Source: an uncultured Pseudomonadota bacterium (lineage in GTDB: Bacteria; Pseudomonadota; Gammaproteobacteria; Methylococcales; Methylomonadaceae). Taken from it: 48,727 nt of DNA. Shown here piece by piece: positions 25,380 to 34,575 of this stretch (its first letter is position 1; the number at the start of each line of letters is the position of its first letter). The DNA lies in assembly GCA_903870545.1 (NCBI GenBank), contig CAIQDI010000023.1, positions 1-48,727 of the forward strand, in the 5' to 3' direction. The translations under genes and the position numbers were made by a program. The notes beneath the pieces were generated by a model that was given only the letters and a program-made list of their open reading frames with translations, was not told where the DNA came from and ran no database searches.

Positions 25380-26918
25380 TCAGCGCAACAACGATTTGCC
25401 GCTCATTTCAGCGGGCGGCGTAATGCCTAAAATCGCTAACATCGTCGGGGCAATATCGGCTAAATTTCCACCGTCTGCCAACGCACCATCGCCTTCCACA
25501 TAAACCAACGGCACAACATTCGTGGTGTGCGCGGTGTGCGCTTGATGTGTATTTTCGTCGGTCATTTGTTCGATGTTGCCGTGATCCGCCGTAATTAACA
25601 TGCGTCCACCAACAGAAATTAGTGCATCGACAATACAGTGCAGCGAATAATCCACTGCTTCCACTGCCAAAATTGCCGCTTCTAAATTCCCCGTGTGTCC
25701 AACCATATCGCAGTTCGCGTAATTGCAAATAATCACGTCGTGTTCTTCTTCAAGAATGGTTTTCACCAAATGATACGTCACTTCGGGCGCACTCATTTCG
25801 GGTTGTAAATCATACGTTCTGACTTTCGGCGACGGAATTAAAATGCGGTCTTCGCCGACAAATGGTTCATCCCGTCCGCCGTTAAAAAAGAAGGTAACGT
25901 GTGCGTATTTTTCCGTTTCAGCCAAACGCAATTGCGTCATGCCGAGTTGTGACAGATATTCGCCCAAACTATTTTTAATTTCAACCGATGGAAACGCAAT
26001 CGGATAAGTGAATTTTTCGTGATATTCGGTCAACGTCGCAAAATAACCCGAATGGGGCGCGTGATTCCGTTCAAATTTGTCGAAATTAGGCTCGGTAATC
26101 GCTTGGCTAATTTCTCGCGTGCGGTCAGCACGGAAATTCATAAAAATCACAGAATCTTCCAAACCAATTGAAATCACTGATTCGGGATTGGCGGCGATTA
26201 ACGTTGGCAACACAAATTCATCGGATTCGCCGCGCTCGTAAGCGGCTTCTAAACCCGCTTGAGCGGTTGTTGCAAAATGGGGCGCGTCGGCTTGCATCAA
26301 CATTTTGTAAGCCTGTTCCACACGTTCCCAACGATTATCGCGATCCATCGCGTAAAAACGTCCCGTCATCGACACGATTTTTCCTGCGCCCAATTCCGCC
26401 ATTTTATTTTCTAAAAATGTGAAGGAACTCGCGGCACTTTTTGGCGGCACGTCGCGTCCATCTAAAAACGCGTGAACGTAAATTTTTGTCAGCCCGCGTT
26501 TCGCGGCAAGTTCTACCATCGCGGCAATTTGCGCTTCGTGACTGTGAACGCCACCGGCTGAAAGTAATCCTAAAATGTGTAACGCTTTATCGTTATTTTT
26601 CGCTGCGTCCACGGCTTGACACAACACCGGATTTTCAAAAAAACTGCCATCGACAATCGCGTCGTTCACTTTTGAAAAATCTTGCGGCACATAACGCCCG
26701 CTGCCAATGTGTAAATGTCCGACTTCGGAATTGCCCATTTGTCCATCGGGCAAACCGACAACGTGACCCGAACAGTTCAAATACGTCATCGGATACGTTT
26801 TTTGCAATCTGTCCCAACACGGCGTTTTCGCTAGTGCAATAGCGTTATTTTCCGTTTCTGGGGAATAGCCGAATCCATCAAGAATCAATAAAACTAACGG
26901 CTTAATACGTTGAACCAT
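25380..26918 (-). CDS. gpmI: 2,3-bisphosphoglycerate-independent phosphoglycerate mutase
   Basis: It interconverts 3- and 2-phosphoglycerate in glycolysis with two Mn ions. Alkaline-phosphatase-fold motifs: LVLLILDGFGYSPE, the phosphoserine site QMGNSEVGHLHIGSGR, HAFLDGRDVPPKS, NFRADRTREIS and TADHGNIEQM. Its 512 aa are normal. It heads the minus-strand group gpmI-envC-ctpA(-argG), with an extended -10 promoter about 55 nt upstream. Confidence 0.96.
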   Translation of the reverse strand: MVQRIKPLVLLILDGFGYSPETENNAIALAKTPCWDRLQKTYPMTYLNCSGHVVGLPDGQMGNSEVGHLHIGSGRYVPQDFSKVNDAIVDGSFFENPVLCQAVDAAKNNDKALHILGLLSAGGVHSHEAQIAAMVELAAKRGLTKIYVHAFLDGRDVPPKSAASSFTFLENKMAELGAGKIVSMTGRFYAMDRDNRWERVEQAYKMLMQADAPHFATTAQAGLEAAYERGESDEFVLPTLIAANPESVISIGLEDSVIFMNFRADRTREISQAITEPNFDKFERNHAPHSGYFATLTEYHEKFTYPIAFPSVEIKNSLGEYLSQLGMTQLRLAETEKYAHVTFFFNGGRDEPFVGEDRILIPSPKVRTYDLQPEMSAPEVTYHLVKTILEEEHDVIICNYANCDMVGHTGNLEAAILAVEAVDYSLHCIVDALISVGGRMLITADHGNIEQMTDENTHQAHTAHTTNVVPLVYVEGDGALADGGNLADIAPTMLAILGITPPAEMSGKSLLR

Positions 26919-26970
26919 GATTTTTCCTCATAACAATTGATTGGCGAAGGGTAGGGGGTACTTGCGGTGC

Positions 26971-26979
26971 ATTATACCA
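26971..26979 (-). promoter_or_regulatory. Extended -10 promoter element for gpmI-envC-ctpA
   Basis: On the minus strand the sequence reads TGGTATAAT, a consensus TATAAT with the TGn extension. It lies about 53 nt before the gpmI ATG. No good -35 is seen at 17 bp, which is usual for extended -10 promoters. The 213-nt gap between gpmI and the kinase remnant (26919-27131) holds no gene. Confidence 0.55.
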
Positions 26980-27131
26980 ACAGAAAAGATAAACGTTGCT
27001 GGTAGTTACTTCAAAAACTTAATGCGTCACTAAAATTGTCGTATTTTAAAAAATGGTAGTAATATTTGCCGGCTAATTGAACTTTTTACCGCTAATTCTC
27101 CAACGTGACGTAATAAAAACTAAGCAAAATT

Positions 27132-28401
27132 ATGATGCAAGAAAAAGAAAATCAAAAAAATAAGAACGAAGGTGAACGTAAACACAGCCGCAAAGGCGAT
27201 GTTCAACCATGCTCAAACAGCACAACCGTTTTATCGAACAAACACAGCCGCAAAGGCGATATTCAACAATCTGCCGAATACCGCGTCGCTTTAATTACCC
27301 AAGAACTGACGGCATTGACTAAAGAGCTTATTTTTCAAAATAACGAAAAAGAAGCGCGGGCGGCTGAATTGATTCTAGCGAACAAAGAGCTGATTTTTCA
27401 AAACGCAGTAAAGCAGTATTGCACTGAAAAATTACTGAGAACTCAACAAGAACTGGCTTTGCAATACAGAGAAAAAGAAGAGCGGGCGGCTGAACTCGTG
27501 ATTGCTAATCGGGAATTGATGTTTCAGAATATTGAAAAAGAAAAACGTGCAACGGATCTTGTAATAATCAAAGTGGAACACGCGGAAAAAGAAGCGCGTG
27601 CCGCTGAACTTGCGCGTTCTTATAATAAAAATGAAATTTTAAACAAGCAGATGAACCACAAGAAAAAGTTAGAATGTATGGGGCGACTGACTTCTGGCAT
27701 TGCCCACGATTTTAATAATATCTTAGCGTGTGTATTAGGTTATAACGAAATGAATCAATACGTTGCCGATGATATTGCTGATAAAGTGTTACGCGCAGAA
27801 CTTGAAAATAATACCGAGCAAGTGAGTGTAGCGGTAAAGCGTGCCGCCGCTTTAATTGAAATATTGTCGTCAAGACGTGATGCGGGAAAAAATGGACGTA
27901 AAGCCAACGCAAGTATTGATTAAGGAAGTCTTAGAAATTTTAGGGACGGCGTTAACCGATGGAATTACTGCTGAAGCGACTTTAGAGTGTACTGATGATA
28001 TTCAAATTGATTCCTTTGATTTGCATCAAATTTTAATAAATTTAGCGGTAAATGCACGAGATGCTATGAAAGAACAAGGTGGCGTTATTCAAATTTCATT
28101 GCGGACAGTGACTAATGTAAAAGCCTATTGTGTGGCGTGTGCGGCAGCCATAAAGGGAGATTTTATTGAATTAAGTGTGTCGGATAATGGCACCGGAATT
28201 GAACAACACATTATTAACCGAATTTTTGATCCTTTTTTCACCACGAAACAACAAGGCGAAGGCACGGGATTAGGTTTATCAACGTTGAGCGGTATTGTGC
28301 ATCATTCAAATGGTCACATTTTGGTATATTCAAATACGACGCAGCCGAATCAAGGCACCACGTTTAAATTATTGTTTCCGCTTTTTTTGAAAACAGTTTG
28401 A
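27132..28401 (+). pseudogene. Soluble sensor histidine kinase broken by a frameshift
   Basis: The first frame (27132-27923, 263 aa) carries a repeat-rich coiled coil (residues about 55-180, units like EKEARAAELILANKELIFQN) and the phospho-acceptor H-box CMGRLTSGIAHDFNNILA. The ATP-binding half continues in another frame (open from about 27856 to 28401): the N box (LHQILINLAVNARDAM), G1 (SVSDNGTGI), F box (DPFFTTK) and G2 (GEGTGLGLSTLSGIVH). The switch falls near 27856-27880: frame one reads LIEILSSRRD while frame two reads LKYCRQDVMRE, the expected family sequence. No membrane helix or receiver domain is present. It sits between gpmI and yibN, genes that are direct neighbours in many relatives. 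A sequencing error is the main alternative to true decay. Confidence 0.8.
27180..27267 (+). repeat. Pair of 27-bp direct repeats in the kinase N-terminus
   Basis: The sequence AACACAGCCGCAAAGGCGAT followed by a near-identical TTCAAC occurs at 27181 and again at 27241, exactly 60 bp apart. It encodes KHSRKGD(V/I)Q twice. Each unit contains a small hairpin (GCC-GCAAA-GGC). Confidence 0.85.
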
Positions 28402-28533
28402 TGTCGGGTTGCCGTTACAAAAAAATGCCTTATTTTAGAAAATACCACCACGTTTTTTCGTTGAAATAACCATCCTAGTTCAAAATTAAGGTATGATTTT
28501 GCATTCTTTATTCACTTCACAGAAAGCAGGCGC

Positions 28534-28989
28534 ATGGATCGTTATCTCGAATTTATTTTAAATCATTACATTTTGTCATTAGCGATGGCAGTGGTGACAT
28601 TTTTACTCATACAAGAATTTTTTGATACTCTATCCAGAAGGTTCGATTTCATTTCACCGATGTTAGCCGTGATGAAAATTGACGACGCAAATACGATTGT
28701 GTTGGATGTGCGCGAATCGCCTGATTTTATTCAAGGTCACATTGAAAACGCGATTAACGCGCCACTCAGTAAATTAAGTGAACAACTTCCCACGCTGCAA
28801 CAATATAAAAAAAATCTGGTATTGATTACTTGCCAAACGGGAACTCGTGCAGCAGCCGCAGCAAAATTGCTGACTAAATCCGACTTTGAAAACGTGTTAA
28901 TTCTGACGGGCGGCATGACGGCGTGGCAGGATGAATACAAATTACCGATTAAAATCACCAGCAAGAACCGCATTTCTAAAGCAAACTAA
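28534..28989 (+). CDS. yibN: Membrane-anchored rhodanese-like protein (YibN type)
   Basis: The 151-aa protein has an N-terminal membrane helix (residues about 10-28). A single rhodanese domain follows: VLDVRESPDFIQGHIENAIN and the active-site loop ITCQTGTRAAAAAKLL, with the sulfur-carrying Cys near residue 108. It opens the group yibN-secB-gpsA, the same order as in E. coli except that grxC, which lies between yibN and secB there, is absent. The exact sulfur-transfer partner is unknown. Confidence 0.88.
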   Translation: MDRYLEFILNHYILSLAMAVVTFLLIQEFFDTLSRRFDFISPMLAVMKIDDANTIVLDVRESPDFIQGHIENAINAPLSKLSEQLPTLQQYKKNLVLITCQTGTRAAAAAKLLTKSDFENVLILTGGMTAWQDEYKLPIKITSKNRISKAN

Positions 28990-29033
28990 AACTTTTTACC
29001 ATTCCACCACTTTAATTTTAAGAGAGAAACATC

Positions 29034-29501
29034 ATGGCTGAACAAGAAAAACAATTCGCAATTCAAAAAATTTACACGAAAGATATTTCGTTTGAAACGC
29101 CCAATTCACCACAAGTTTTTGTGGCAGAATGGAAACCAACCGTTGAATTTAATTTGGCGACCAACGTGCAACAACTCGACGAAAACCTGGCTGAAGTGGC
29201 GATTAAATTAACCATCACGGTGAAAAGCGACGAAGTCGTGGCGTATTTGGTGGAAGTTACGCAAGCGGGCATTTTCGTTTTGGGTGGTTTCACCGAGCAA
29301 GAAATGGGCGGCATGGTGGGGAGCTTTTGTCCGAATATTTTGTTTCCGTACGCCCGCGAAGTGGTGTCGGATTTAGTCGCAAAAGGCGGTTTCCCACAAT
29401 TCATTCTTGCGCCGGTTAATTTTGACGCGCTTTACGCGCAACACGCTCAAGCACAACAAGAACCAGCTGTGAATGCGCCCAGTTCTGACGCAATCAACTA
29501 A
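29034..29501 (+). CDS. secB: Protein-export chaperone SecB
   Basis: SecB holds secretory preproteins unfolded and delivers them to SecA. The 155-aa sequence has the family marks: FAIQKIYTKDISFETPNSP, VEVTQAGIFVLGGF and CPNILFPYAREVVSDLVAKG. The start follows a GAGAG ribosome-binding site. gpsA begins 5 nt after its stop. Confidence 0.96.
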   Translation: MAEQEKQFAIQKIYTKDISFETPNSPQVFVAEWKPTVEFNLATNVQQLDENLAEVAIKLTITVKSDEVVAYLVEVTQAGIFVLGGFTEQEMGGMVGSFCPNILFPYAREVVSDLVAKGGFPQFILAPVNFDALYAQHAQAQQEPAVNAPSSDAIN

Positions 29502-29506
29502 AGTTT

Positions 29507-30505
29507 ATGACGAACAAAATAGCGGTACTGGGCGCGGGATCTTGGGGAACGGCATTAGCCATGTTGGCAGCGCGAAACGGTTGCCAAACGCTATTGTGGG
29601 GGCATCATCCCGCGCACATTGAAACGTTGAAACTCGACCGCGAAAATCGACGATATTTGCCGGATTTGCCATTTAACGACCATTTGACACTTACGTCAGA
29701 TTTAGCGGAAGTGGCGGCGTTCAGTGACATTATTTTGGTGTCTGTTCCCTCGCACGCCTTCAAAGATACGTTGCAAAAGTTGAAACCGCTGGTGTCTGAA
29801 AATGTAAAAATTGCGTGGGCAACCAAAGGTTTTAACAAAGAAAACGGCGGTTTGTTGCATGAAATCGTGGCGGAAGTTTTTGGTTCAGAAACGCCTGCCG
29901 CGTTGGTTTCGGGGCCGAGTTTTGCAAAAGAAGTCGCGGCAGATTTACCGACGGCGATTACGATTGCTTCGACTCAACCTGAATTTGCGGCACAACTCGC
30001 GACGATTTTGCACAGTGAACGGTTTCGCGCGTACACCAACAGCGATTTAATCGGGGTGGAAGTCGGTGGCGCGGTGAAAAACGTGATGGCGATTGCCGCC
30101 GGTATTGCTGACGGTTTGGGTTACGGTGCAAATACTCGTGCGGCGTTGATTACACGCGGTCTAAATGAAATTATTCGTTTAGGAATTCAACTCGGTGGCA
30201 AACAAGACACGTTTATGGGTTTGGCGGGGTTAGGCGATTTGATTTTAACGTGTACCGACAATCAATCGCGCAATCGGCGATTTGGTTTGGCGTTGGGACA
30301 AGGCAAAAGTCCTGATGAAGCACGACAAGAAATTGGTCAAGAAATCGAAGGCGTTTCGGCAGCGAAACAAACTTTTTTATTAGCGCAAAAATTTGGTATT
30401 GATATGCCGATTACCGAACAAACGTACAAAGTGCTTTACGAAGGACTTGCGCCGCGTGAAGCGGTTCAAAATTTGTTGGCACGCGAACAAAAAGCAGAAT
30501 CTTAA
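29507..30505 (+). CDS. gpsA: Glycerol-3-phosphate dehydrogenase [NAD(P)+]
   Basis: It makes sn-glycerol-3-phosphate for phospholipid synthesis. A Rossmann loop is at the start (IAVLGAGSWGTALAMLAAR); SGPSFAKEVAADLPTAI and the catalytic-Lys region GGAVKNVMAIAAGIADGLG follow. AGLGDLILTCTDNQSRNRRF is also diagnostic. 332 aa, normal length. It ends the yibN-secB-gpsA operon with a clear terminator. Confidence 0.96.
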   Translation: MTNKIAVLGAGSWGTALAMLAARNGCQTLLWGHHPAHIETLKLDRENRRYLPDLPFNDHLTLTSDLAEVAAFSDIILVSVPSHAFKDTLQKLKPLVSENVKIAWATKGFNKENGGLLHEIVAEVFGSETPAALVSGPSFAKEVAADLPTAITIASTQPEFAAQLATILHSERFRAYTNSDLIGVEVGGAVKNVMAIAAGIADGLGYGANTRAALITRGLNEIIRLGIQLGGKQDTFMGLAGLGDLILTCTDNQSRNRRFGLALGQGKSPDEARQEIGQEIEGVSAAKQTFLLAQKFGIDMPITEQTYKVLYEGLAPREAVQNLLAREQKAES

Positions 30506-30515
30506 TCACCAAAAA

Positions 30516-30547
30516 GCGGGCAAGAATCCAATTCTTGCCCGCCTTTC
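30516..30547 (+). terminator. Rho-independent terminator after gpsA
   Basis: GCGGGCAAGAAT (30516-30527) pairs perfectly with ATTCTTGCCCGC (30531-30542) over a 3-nt loop. CTTTCT follows and an A-run precedes. It may also act for the minus-strand DUF2892 gene that ends at 30585. Confidence 0.85.
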
Positions 30548-30584
30548 TAATCTAAAGGCAGTTATAAACCGCCTACATTTTCAA

Positions 30585-30803
30585 TCACGAATTTTCATAA
30601 GTGTTTCTGTTCAAGCCTGAACAAATCGGACACCATGACAAATAAAATTCAACGACACAAAACACACCAAATACTAATAGCGCAATACTCGCGGTAAAGA
30701 CTGATATTAAAATCATCACAACGCCGGCGTACAAACGGTACTGTTTTTCCTTTACGCTTAAATTGCGTTCAACTTTTAACACACGTTTGAAATCAAAACT
30801 CAT
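30585..30803 (-). CDS. Small inner-membrane protein, DUF2892/YgaP-like
   Basis: The 72-aa product opens with KVERNLSVKEKQYRLYAG and has two membrane helices (residues about 24-41 and 43-57). It ends with a Cys-containing segment (SWCPICSGLNRNTYE), the pattern of DUF2892. A strong GGAGG lies 7 nt before the ATG. It is transcribed divergently from lipB. Function is unknown; related domains occur fused to rhodaneses. Confidence 0.75.
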   Translation of the reverse strand: MSFDFKRVLKVERNLSVKEKQYRLYAGVVMILISVFTASIALLVFGVFCVVEFYLSWCPICSGLNRNTYENS

Positions 30804-30938
30804 GGCAAACCCTCCAAGTATCTTATTGTTATTATTACGTTTGGTCTCTCAAACTACGAAACCAGGCACTAAATAATACGCGATTACTAAGAAATGTGCG
30901 ATTATCGCCACGATAATCAACAATCAAACCTAGCAGGA

Positions 30939-31568
30939 ATGTTCATTTTGGAAAGTATCAGGCAGTTCAAAATCCGCAAATTGGGCGTTCAGCCTTACGA
31001 AAACGTGTGGCGTGATATGCAAGCATTTACCCAAAATCGCACATCCGAAACGCCCGATGAAATTTGGCTGGTTGAGCATTTTCCTGTTTACACATTGGGC
31101 TTGAATGGCAAACGCGAACATTTGTTAAACGTGGGCAATACGCCAGTTGTTCAAACCGACCGAGGCGGGCAGGTGACGTATCACGGCGAAGGTCAGGCAA
31201 TTATTTATACTTTGTTTGATTTGAAACGCTTGAATCTGAATAGCCAGCAAATTGTCGCGCTTCTCGAAAATGCCATGATTCAAACGTTGGCGGATTATAA
31301 AATTTGCGCTGTGGCGCGTGCCGATGCCCGTGGCGTTTATGTCGAAAATAAAAAAATGGGTTCCATCGGTTTGCGAATCAAACAAAATGGTTGTTATCAC
31401 GGCTTGAGTTTGAATAACAACATGGATTTAACACCGTTTAATTTTATCAATCCGTGCGGTTATGCCGATTTGAAAATGACACAATTGGCGGATTTTGGCA
31501 TTATTATCGAAACCGACGAACTGGCTCAACACATTGTTTTTAACTTACTGAAAAATTTTAATGACTGA
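30939..31568 (+). CDS. lipB: Octanoyl-[acyl-carrier-protein]:protein N-octanoyltransferase
   Basis: It transfers octanoyl from ACP to lipoyl domains, the first step of lipoate assembly. Motifs: [36 protein letters not shown] with the conserved Lys, and the catalytic Cys in [14 protein letters not shown]. The start is uncertain: ATG 30939 and TTG 30948 are the best candidates near AGGA (30935-30938), while the frame also has an ATG at 30894. Length from 30939 is 209 aa, normal. The last 8 nt overlap lipA. Confidence 0.92.
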   Translation: MFILESIRQFKIRKLGVQPYENVWRDMQAFTQNRTSETPDEIWLVEHFPVYTLGLNGKREHLLNVGNTPVVQTDRGGQVTYHGEGQAIIYTLFDLKRLNLNSQQIVALLENAMIQTLADYKICAVARADARGVYVENKKMGSIGLRIKQNGCYHGLSLNNNMDLTPFNFINPCGYADLKMTQLADFGIIIETDELAQHIVFNLLKNFND

Positions 31569-32520
31569 TTATCAAGCTCCTTCCCGCGCCACGCCTGAAA
31601 CCCACCAACGCAACAGTGAAAAATTGGCGCGTATTCCGATTAAAGTTGAAATCACTGAAACGCCGTTACGCAAACCCGATTGGATTCGGATTAAATTGCC
31701 GTCGGGTCAAGAAACTAGCCGTATCAAACAGATTTTGCGTGAAAGTAAATTGCACACCGTTTGTGAAGAAGCAGCGTGTCCGAATCTTGCCGAATGCTTC
31801 AAACACGGTACGGCAACATTTATGATTATGGGTGATTTGTGTACGCGCCGTTGTCCGTTTTGTGACGTGGCACACGGTAAACCGCAATCGCTTGATGTTA
31901 ATGAGCCGCGCCAACTCGCTGACGCGGTGCAAACGATGGCGTTGAAATATGTGGTGATTACGTCGGTGAATCGTGACGATTTGCGCGACGGTGGCGCGGG
32001 ACATTTTGCCGATTGCATTCAACAAATTCGAGAACAAACGCCCCAAACTAAAATTGAAATTCTGGTGCCGGATTTTCGCAGTCGAATTGAAAAAGCGGTT
32101 GAAATTCTCGCCGCGCAACCGTGCGACGTATTTAATCACAACATGGAAACCGTGCCGCGTTTGTACGCGAAAGCCAGACCGGGGGCGGATTATCAAGGCT
32201 CATTAGAATTATTCCGTCAATTTCACGCCGCAAAACCAACCATTCCCACGAAATCGGGTTTGATGTTGGGCATTGGTGAAACAGAAGAAGAAGTTGAACA
32301 GGTTATGCGCGATTTATTAGCGGTCGGCTGTTCCATGTTGACGTTGGGGCAGTATTTACAACCGAGCAAAGCGCATTTAGCCGTTGAAGAATACGTTACG
32401 CCCACGCAATTTGACCGTTACGCCGAAACGGCGAAAGCCTTAGGTTTTAAACAGGTGGCGAGTGCGCCGCTGGTGCGTTCGTCTTATCACGCGGATTTAC
32501 AGGCGAAAGCGTTGGTGTAG
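31561..32520 (+). CDS. lipA: Lipoyl synthase
   Basis: A radical-SAM enzyme that inserts two sulfur atoms into octanoyl chains. Both iron-sulfur motifs are intact: the auxiliary cluster [12 protein letters not shown] and the SAM cluster CTRRCPFCD. The C-terminal RSSYHADL segment supplies the family Ser. 319 aa. It overlaps lipB by 8 nt. Only 3 nt separate its stop from the start of the Wadjet gene jetA. Confidence 0.96.
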   Translation: MTDYQAPSRATPETHQRNSEKLARIPIKVEITETPLRKPDWIRIKLPSGQETSRIKQILRESKLHTVCEEAACPNLAECFKHGTATFMIMGDLCTRRCPFCDVAHGKPQSLDVNEPRQLADAVQTMALKYVVITSVNRDDLRDGGAGHFADCIQQIREQTPQTKIEILVPDFRSRIEKAVEILAAQPCDVFNHNMETVPRLYAKARPGADYQGSLELFRQFHAAKPTIPTKSGLMLGIGETEEEVEQVMRDLLAVGCSMLTLGQYLQPSKAHLAVEEYVTPTQFDRYAETAKALGFKQVASAPLVRSSYHADLQAKALV

Positions 32521-32523
32521 AAA

Positions 32524-33963
32524 ATGGAACACGATTATTTAGTTAAGCTGCGCGAACATCCGACGTGGCAATTATTACGCGCTGATAATGCGCCGCTGAT
32601 TATCAATTTTTTTTATCGCGCTTTCATTCAAACGAATAGCCGTTCGTTGTCGCAAAGTCATTTGGTCGAAAAATTGGACGATACGTTGTTTCATTTGCGA
32701 AAAATTCACGGCGAAAAAACGTATCCGAAACTGGCAAAAGCCTATTTAACCGATTGGGCGCACGGCGATAATGGCTTTTTGCGAAAGTATTACACCGAAA
32801 ATAGTGATGAGCCTGAATTTGATTTAACACCCGCTAGCGAAAAAGCGATTGAATGGTTACGCAGTTTGGAGCAAAAACAATTTATCGGCACAGAATCACG
32901 CTTGCTGACGGTGTTTGATTTGCTGAAAAATATTTTGCAAACCACGCAAACCGATCCCACTCAACGCATTGTGGAATTAGAATTGCAAAAATCGCTTATT
33001 GACACTGAAATTCAACGTTTGCAAAATGGCGAAATCATTAGTTATGACCCGCGCCAAGTGAAAGAACGCTTTTATCAACTCGAAGAAACGGCGCGAAGTT
33101 TGTTGATGGATTTTCGCCAAGTGGAAGAGAATTTTCGCCAACTCGACCGAAATACGCGCGAAAAAATTACCACCAGCAACAAGCATAAAGGCGAATTACT
33201 CGACGAAATTTTTGGCGAACACGACGAAATTGGCAATTCCGACCAAGGGAAAAGTTTTAAAGCCTTTTGGCATTTGCTGATGTCGCCCGTTAAACAAGAA
33301 GAATTCAACGAGTTAATTCAAAAAGTGTTGGCTCTCGACGAAGTAAAAAGTTGTCAGCCTGACGAATTATTACCGCGCATGAAATACCATTTGCTCGAAG
33401 CGGGCGAAAAAGTACAACGCACCAGTTCGAGTTTGGTGGAGCAATTACGCCGTTATTTAGACGACCAAGTTTGGCAGGAAAATAAACGCATTATGGCGAT
33501 TATTCACGAGGTCGAAAAACAAGCGATTGCCATCAAACAGAATCCACCGAAAGACAAAGATTTTATGTTTTTGGATGATACAAAAGCGGCAATCAATTTG
33601 CCAATGTCGCGGATTTTATTTCGTCCGCCAACGCGCCCCATTTTGTCTTCGAAAGCCTTGATTTCAGGCGTGGCTGAATTTGAAATTGATTTACTTTATC
33701 GCCAGCATTACGTTGATGCGCCGATGTTGCAAGAGCGAATTCGTAAAATGCTACAAACCAAAACCCAAATCACACTTGAAGAAATTTGTTTCGCACACCC
33801 GCTGGAAAAAGGCTTGAGTGAATTGGTCACTTATTTGAACTTGGCCACCATAGAAAACGGCGGATTGGTGGAAACTGAAAAAACCGTTGAAATTGAGTGG
33901 ATCAGTGACGAAGGTGTGAAAAAATCTGCCCTAATGCCGCGCATTATTTTTAGCCGAATCTAA
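32524..33963 (+). CDS. jetA: Wadjet component JetA (DUF3375, MukF-like kleisin)
   Basis: The 479-aa protein matches DUF3375 in its N-terminal winged-helix region (LREHPTWQLLRADNAPLIIN, SRSLSQSHLVEKLDDTLFHL). A long helical middle follows (VKERFYQLEETARSLLMDFR, QVEENFRQLDRNTREKI), then a C-terminal region that would bind the JetC head. In Wadjet, JetA is the kleisin that closes the SMC-like ring. It starts 3 nt behind lipA, with no room for its own promoter. Confidence 0.9.
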   Translation: MEHDYLVKLREHPTWQLLRADNAPLIINFFYRAFIQTNSRSLSQSHLVEKLDDTLFHLRKIHGEKTYPKLAKAYLTDWAHGDNGFLRKYYTENSDEPEFDLTPASEKAIEWLRSLEQKQFIGTESRLLTVFDLLKNILQTTQTDPTQRIVELELQKSLIDTEIQRLQNGEIISYDPRQVKERFYQLEETARSLLMDFRQVEENFRQLDRNTREKITTSNKHKGELLDEIFGEHDEIGNSDQGKSFKAFWHLLMSPVKQEEFNELIQKVLALDEVKSCQPDELLPRMKYHLLEAGEKVQRTSSSLVEQLRRYLDDQVWQENKRIMAIIHEVEKQAIAIKQNPPKDKDFMFLDDTKAAINLPMSRILFRPPTRPILSSKALISGVAEFEIDLLYRQHYVDAPMLQERIRKMLQTKTQITLEEICFAHPLEKGLSELVTYLNLATIENGGLVETEKTVEIEWISDEGVKKSALMPRIIFSRI

Positions 33964-33972
33964 TCGAAAAAT

Positions 33973-34575
33973 ATGACTGAATCTTTACGACAATCCAAAC
34001 TTTCTCCCGTGTTAATTCACCTTTTAAAAGGCATTTTGTTTCGTGATGAGCAGCCTGTTTTATGGCAAAATTTGTTTGATTTAGAAACCGAAGTGCGCGA
34101 TTACATTCGCGTTTTGGGCTTGGATTTACAAATTGACGACAGCGAAGGATTCGCATGGTTATATCAACAAGCCGCGAGCGTCGATGATAGCGCGGACAAA
34201 GAAAAGGCATTGCCACGTTTAATGGCGCGTCGCCCAATGAGTTATGCGACTAGCTTGTTGTGCGTGTTGTTGCGTAAAAAAATCGTTGAAGCTGACGCAA
34301 ATGGTGACCAAATGCGTGTGATTGTGTCGCGCCAAGATTTAGAAAATTCTATGCTGGTTTTTATGCCTGAAAAAAGCAATGAAGCGCAAACCATCGAACA
34401 AATTAAAACCACAATTAGTAAAGTGATTGAGCTGGGGTTTTTACGCAAACTGAAAACGGACGGCGAAAATTTAGAAATTCAACGCATTGTGATTGCGCTG
34501 GTGGATGCGGAATGGCTGATTTCTTTTAACGAAAAACTGACGATATATCAAAATTATGCAAAACATGCAGCTTGA
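33973..34575 (+). CDS. jetB: Wadjet component JetB (DUF4194, MukE-like)
   Basis: This 200-aa protein of the DUF4194 type shows LIHLLKGILFRDEQPVLWQN, YIRVLGLDLQIDDSEGFAWL and LMARRPMSYATSLLCVLLRK. It corresponds to the MukE/KITE subunit that binds the kleisin. It lies 9 nt after jetA and overlaps jetC by 20 nt. Confidence 0.9.
   Translation: MTESLRQSKLSPVLIHLLKGILFRDEQPVLWQNLFDLETEVRDYIRVLGLDLQIDDSEGFAWLYQQAASVDDSADKEKALPRLMARRPMSYATSLLCVLLRKKIVEADANGDQMRVIVSRQDLENSMLVFMPEKSNEAQTIEQIKTTISKVIELGFLRKLKTDGENLEIQRIVIALVDAEWLISFNEKLTIYQNYAKHAA

Noticed and set aside
27856-28401. Independent small ATPase gene
   Set aside because: It lacks its own H-box and start. Its beginning overlaps the end of the kinase frame and continues the same family alignment, so it is the second half of a broken kinase.
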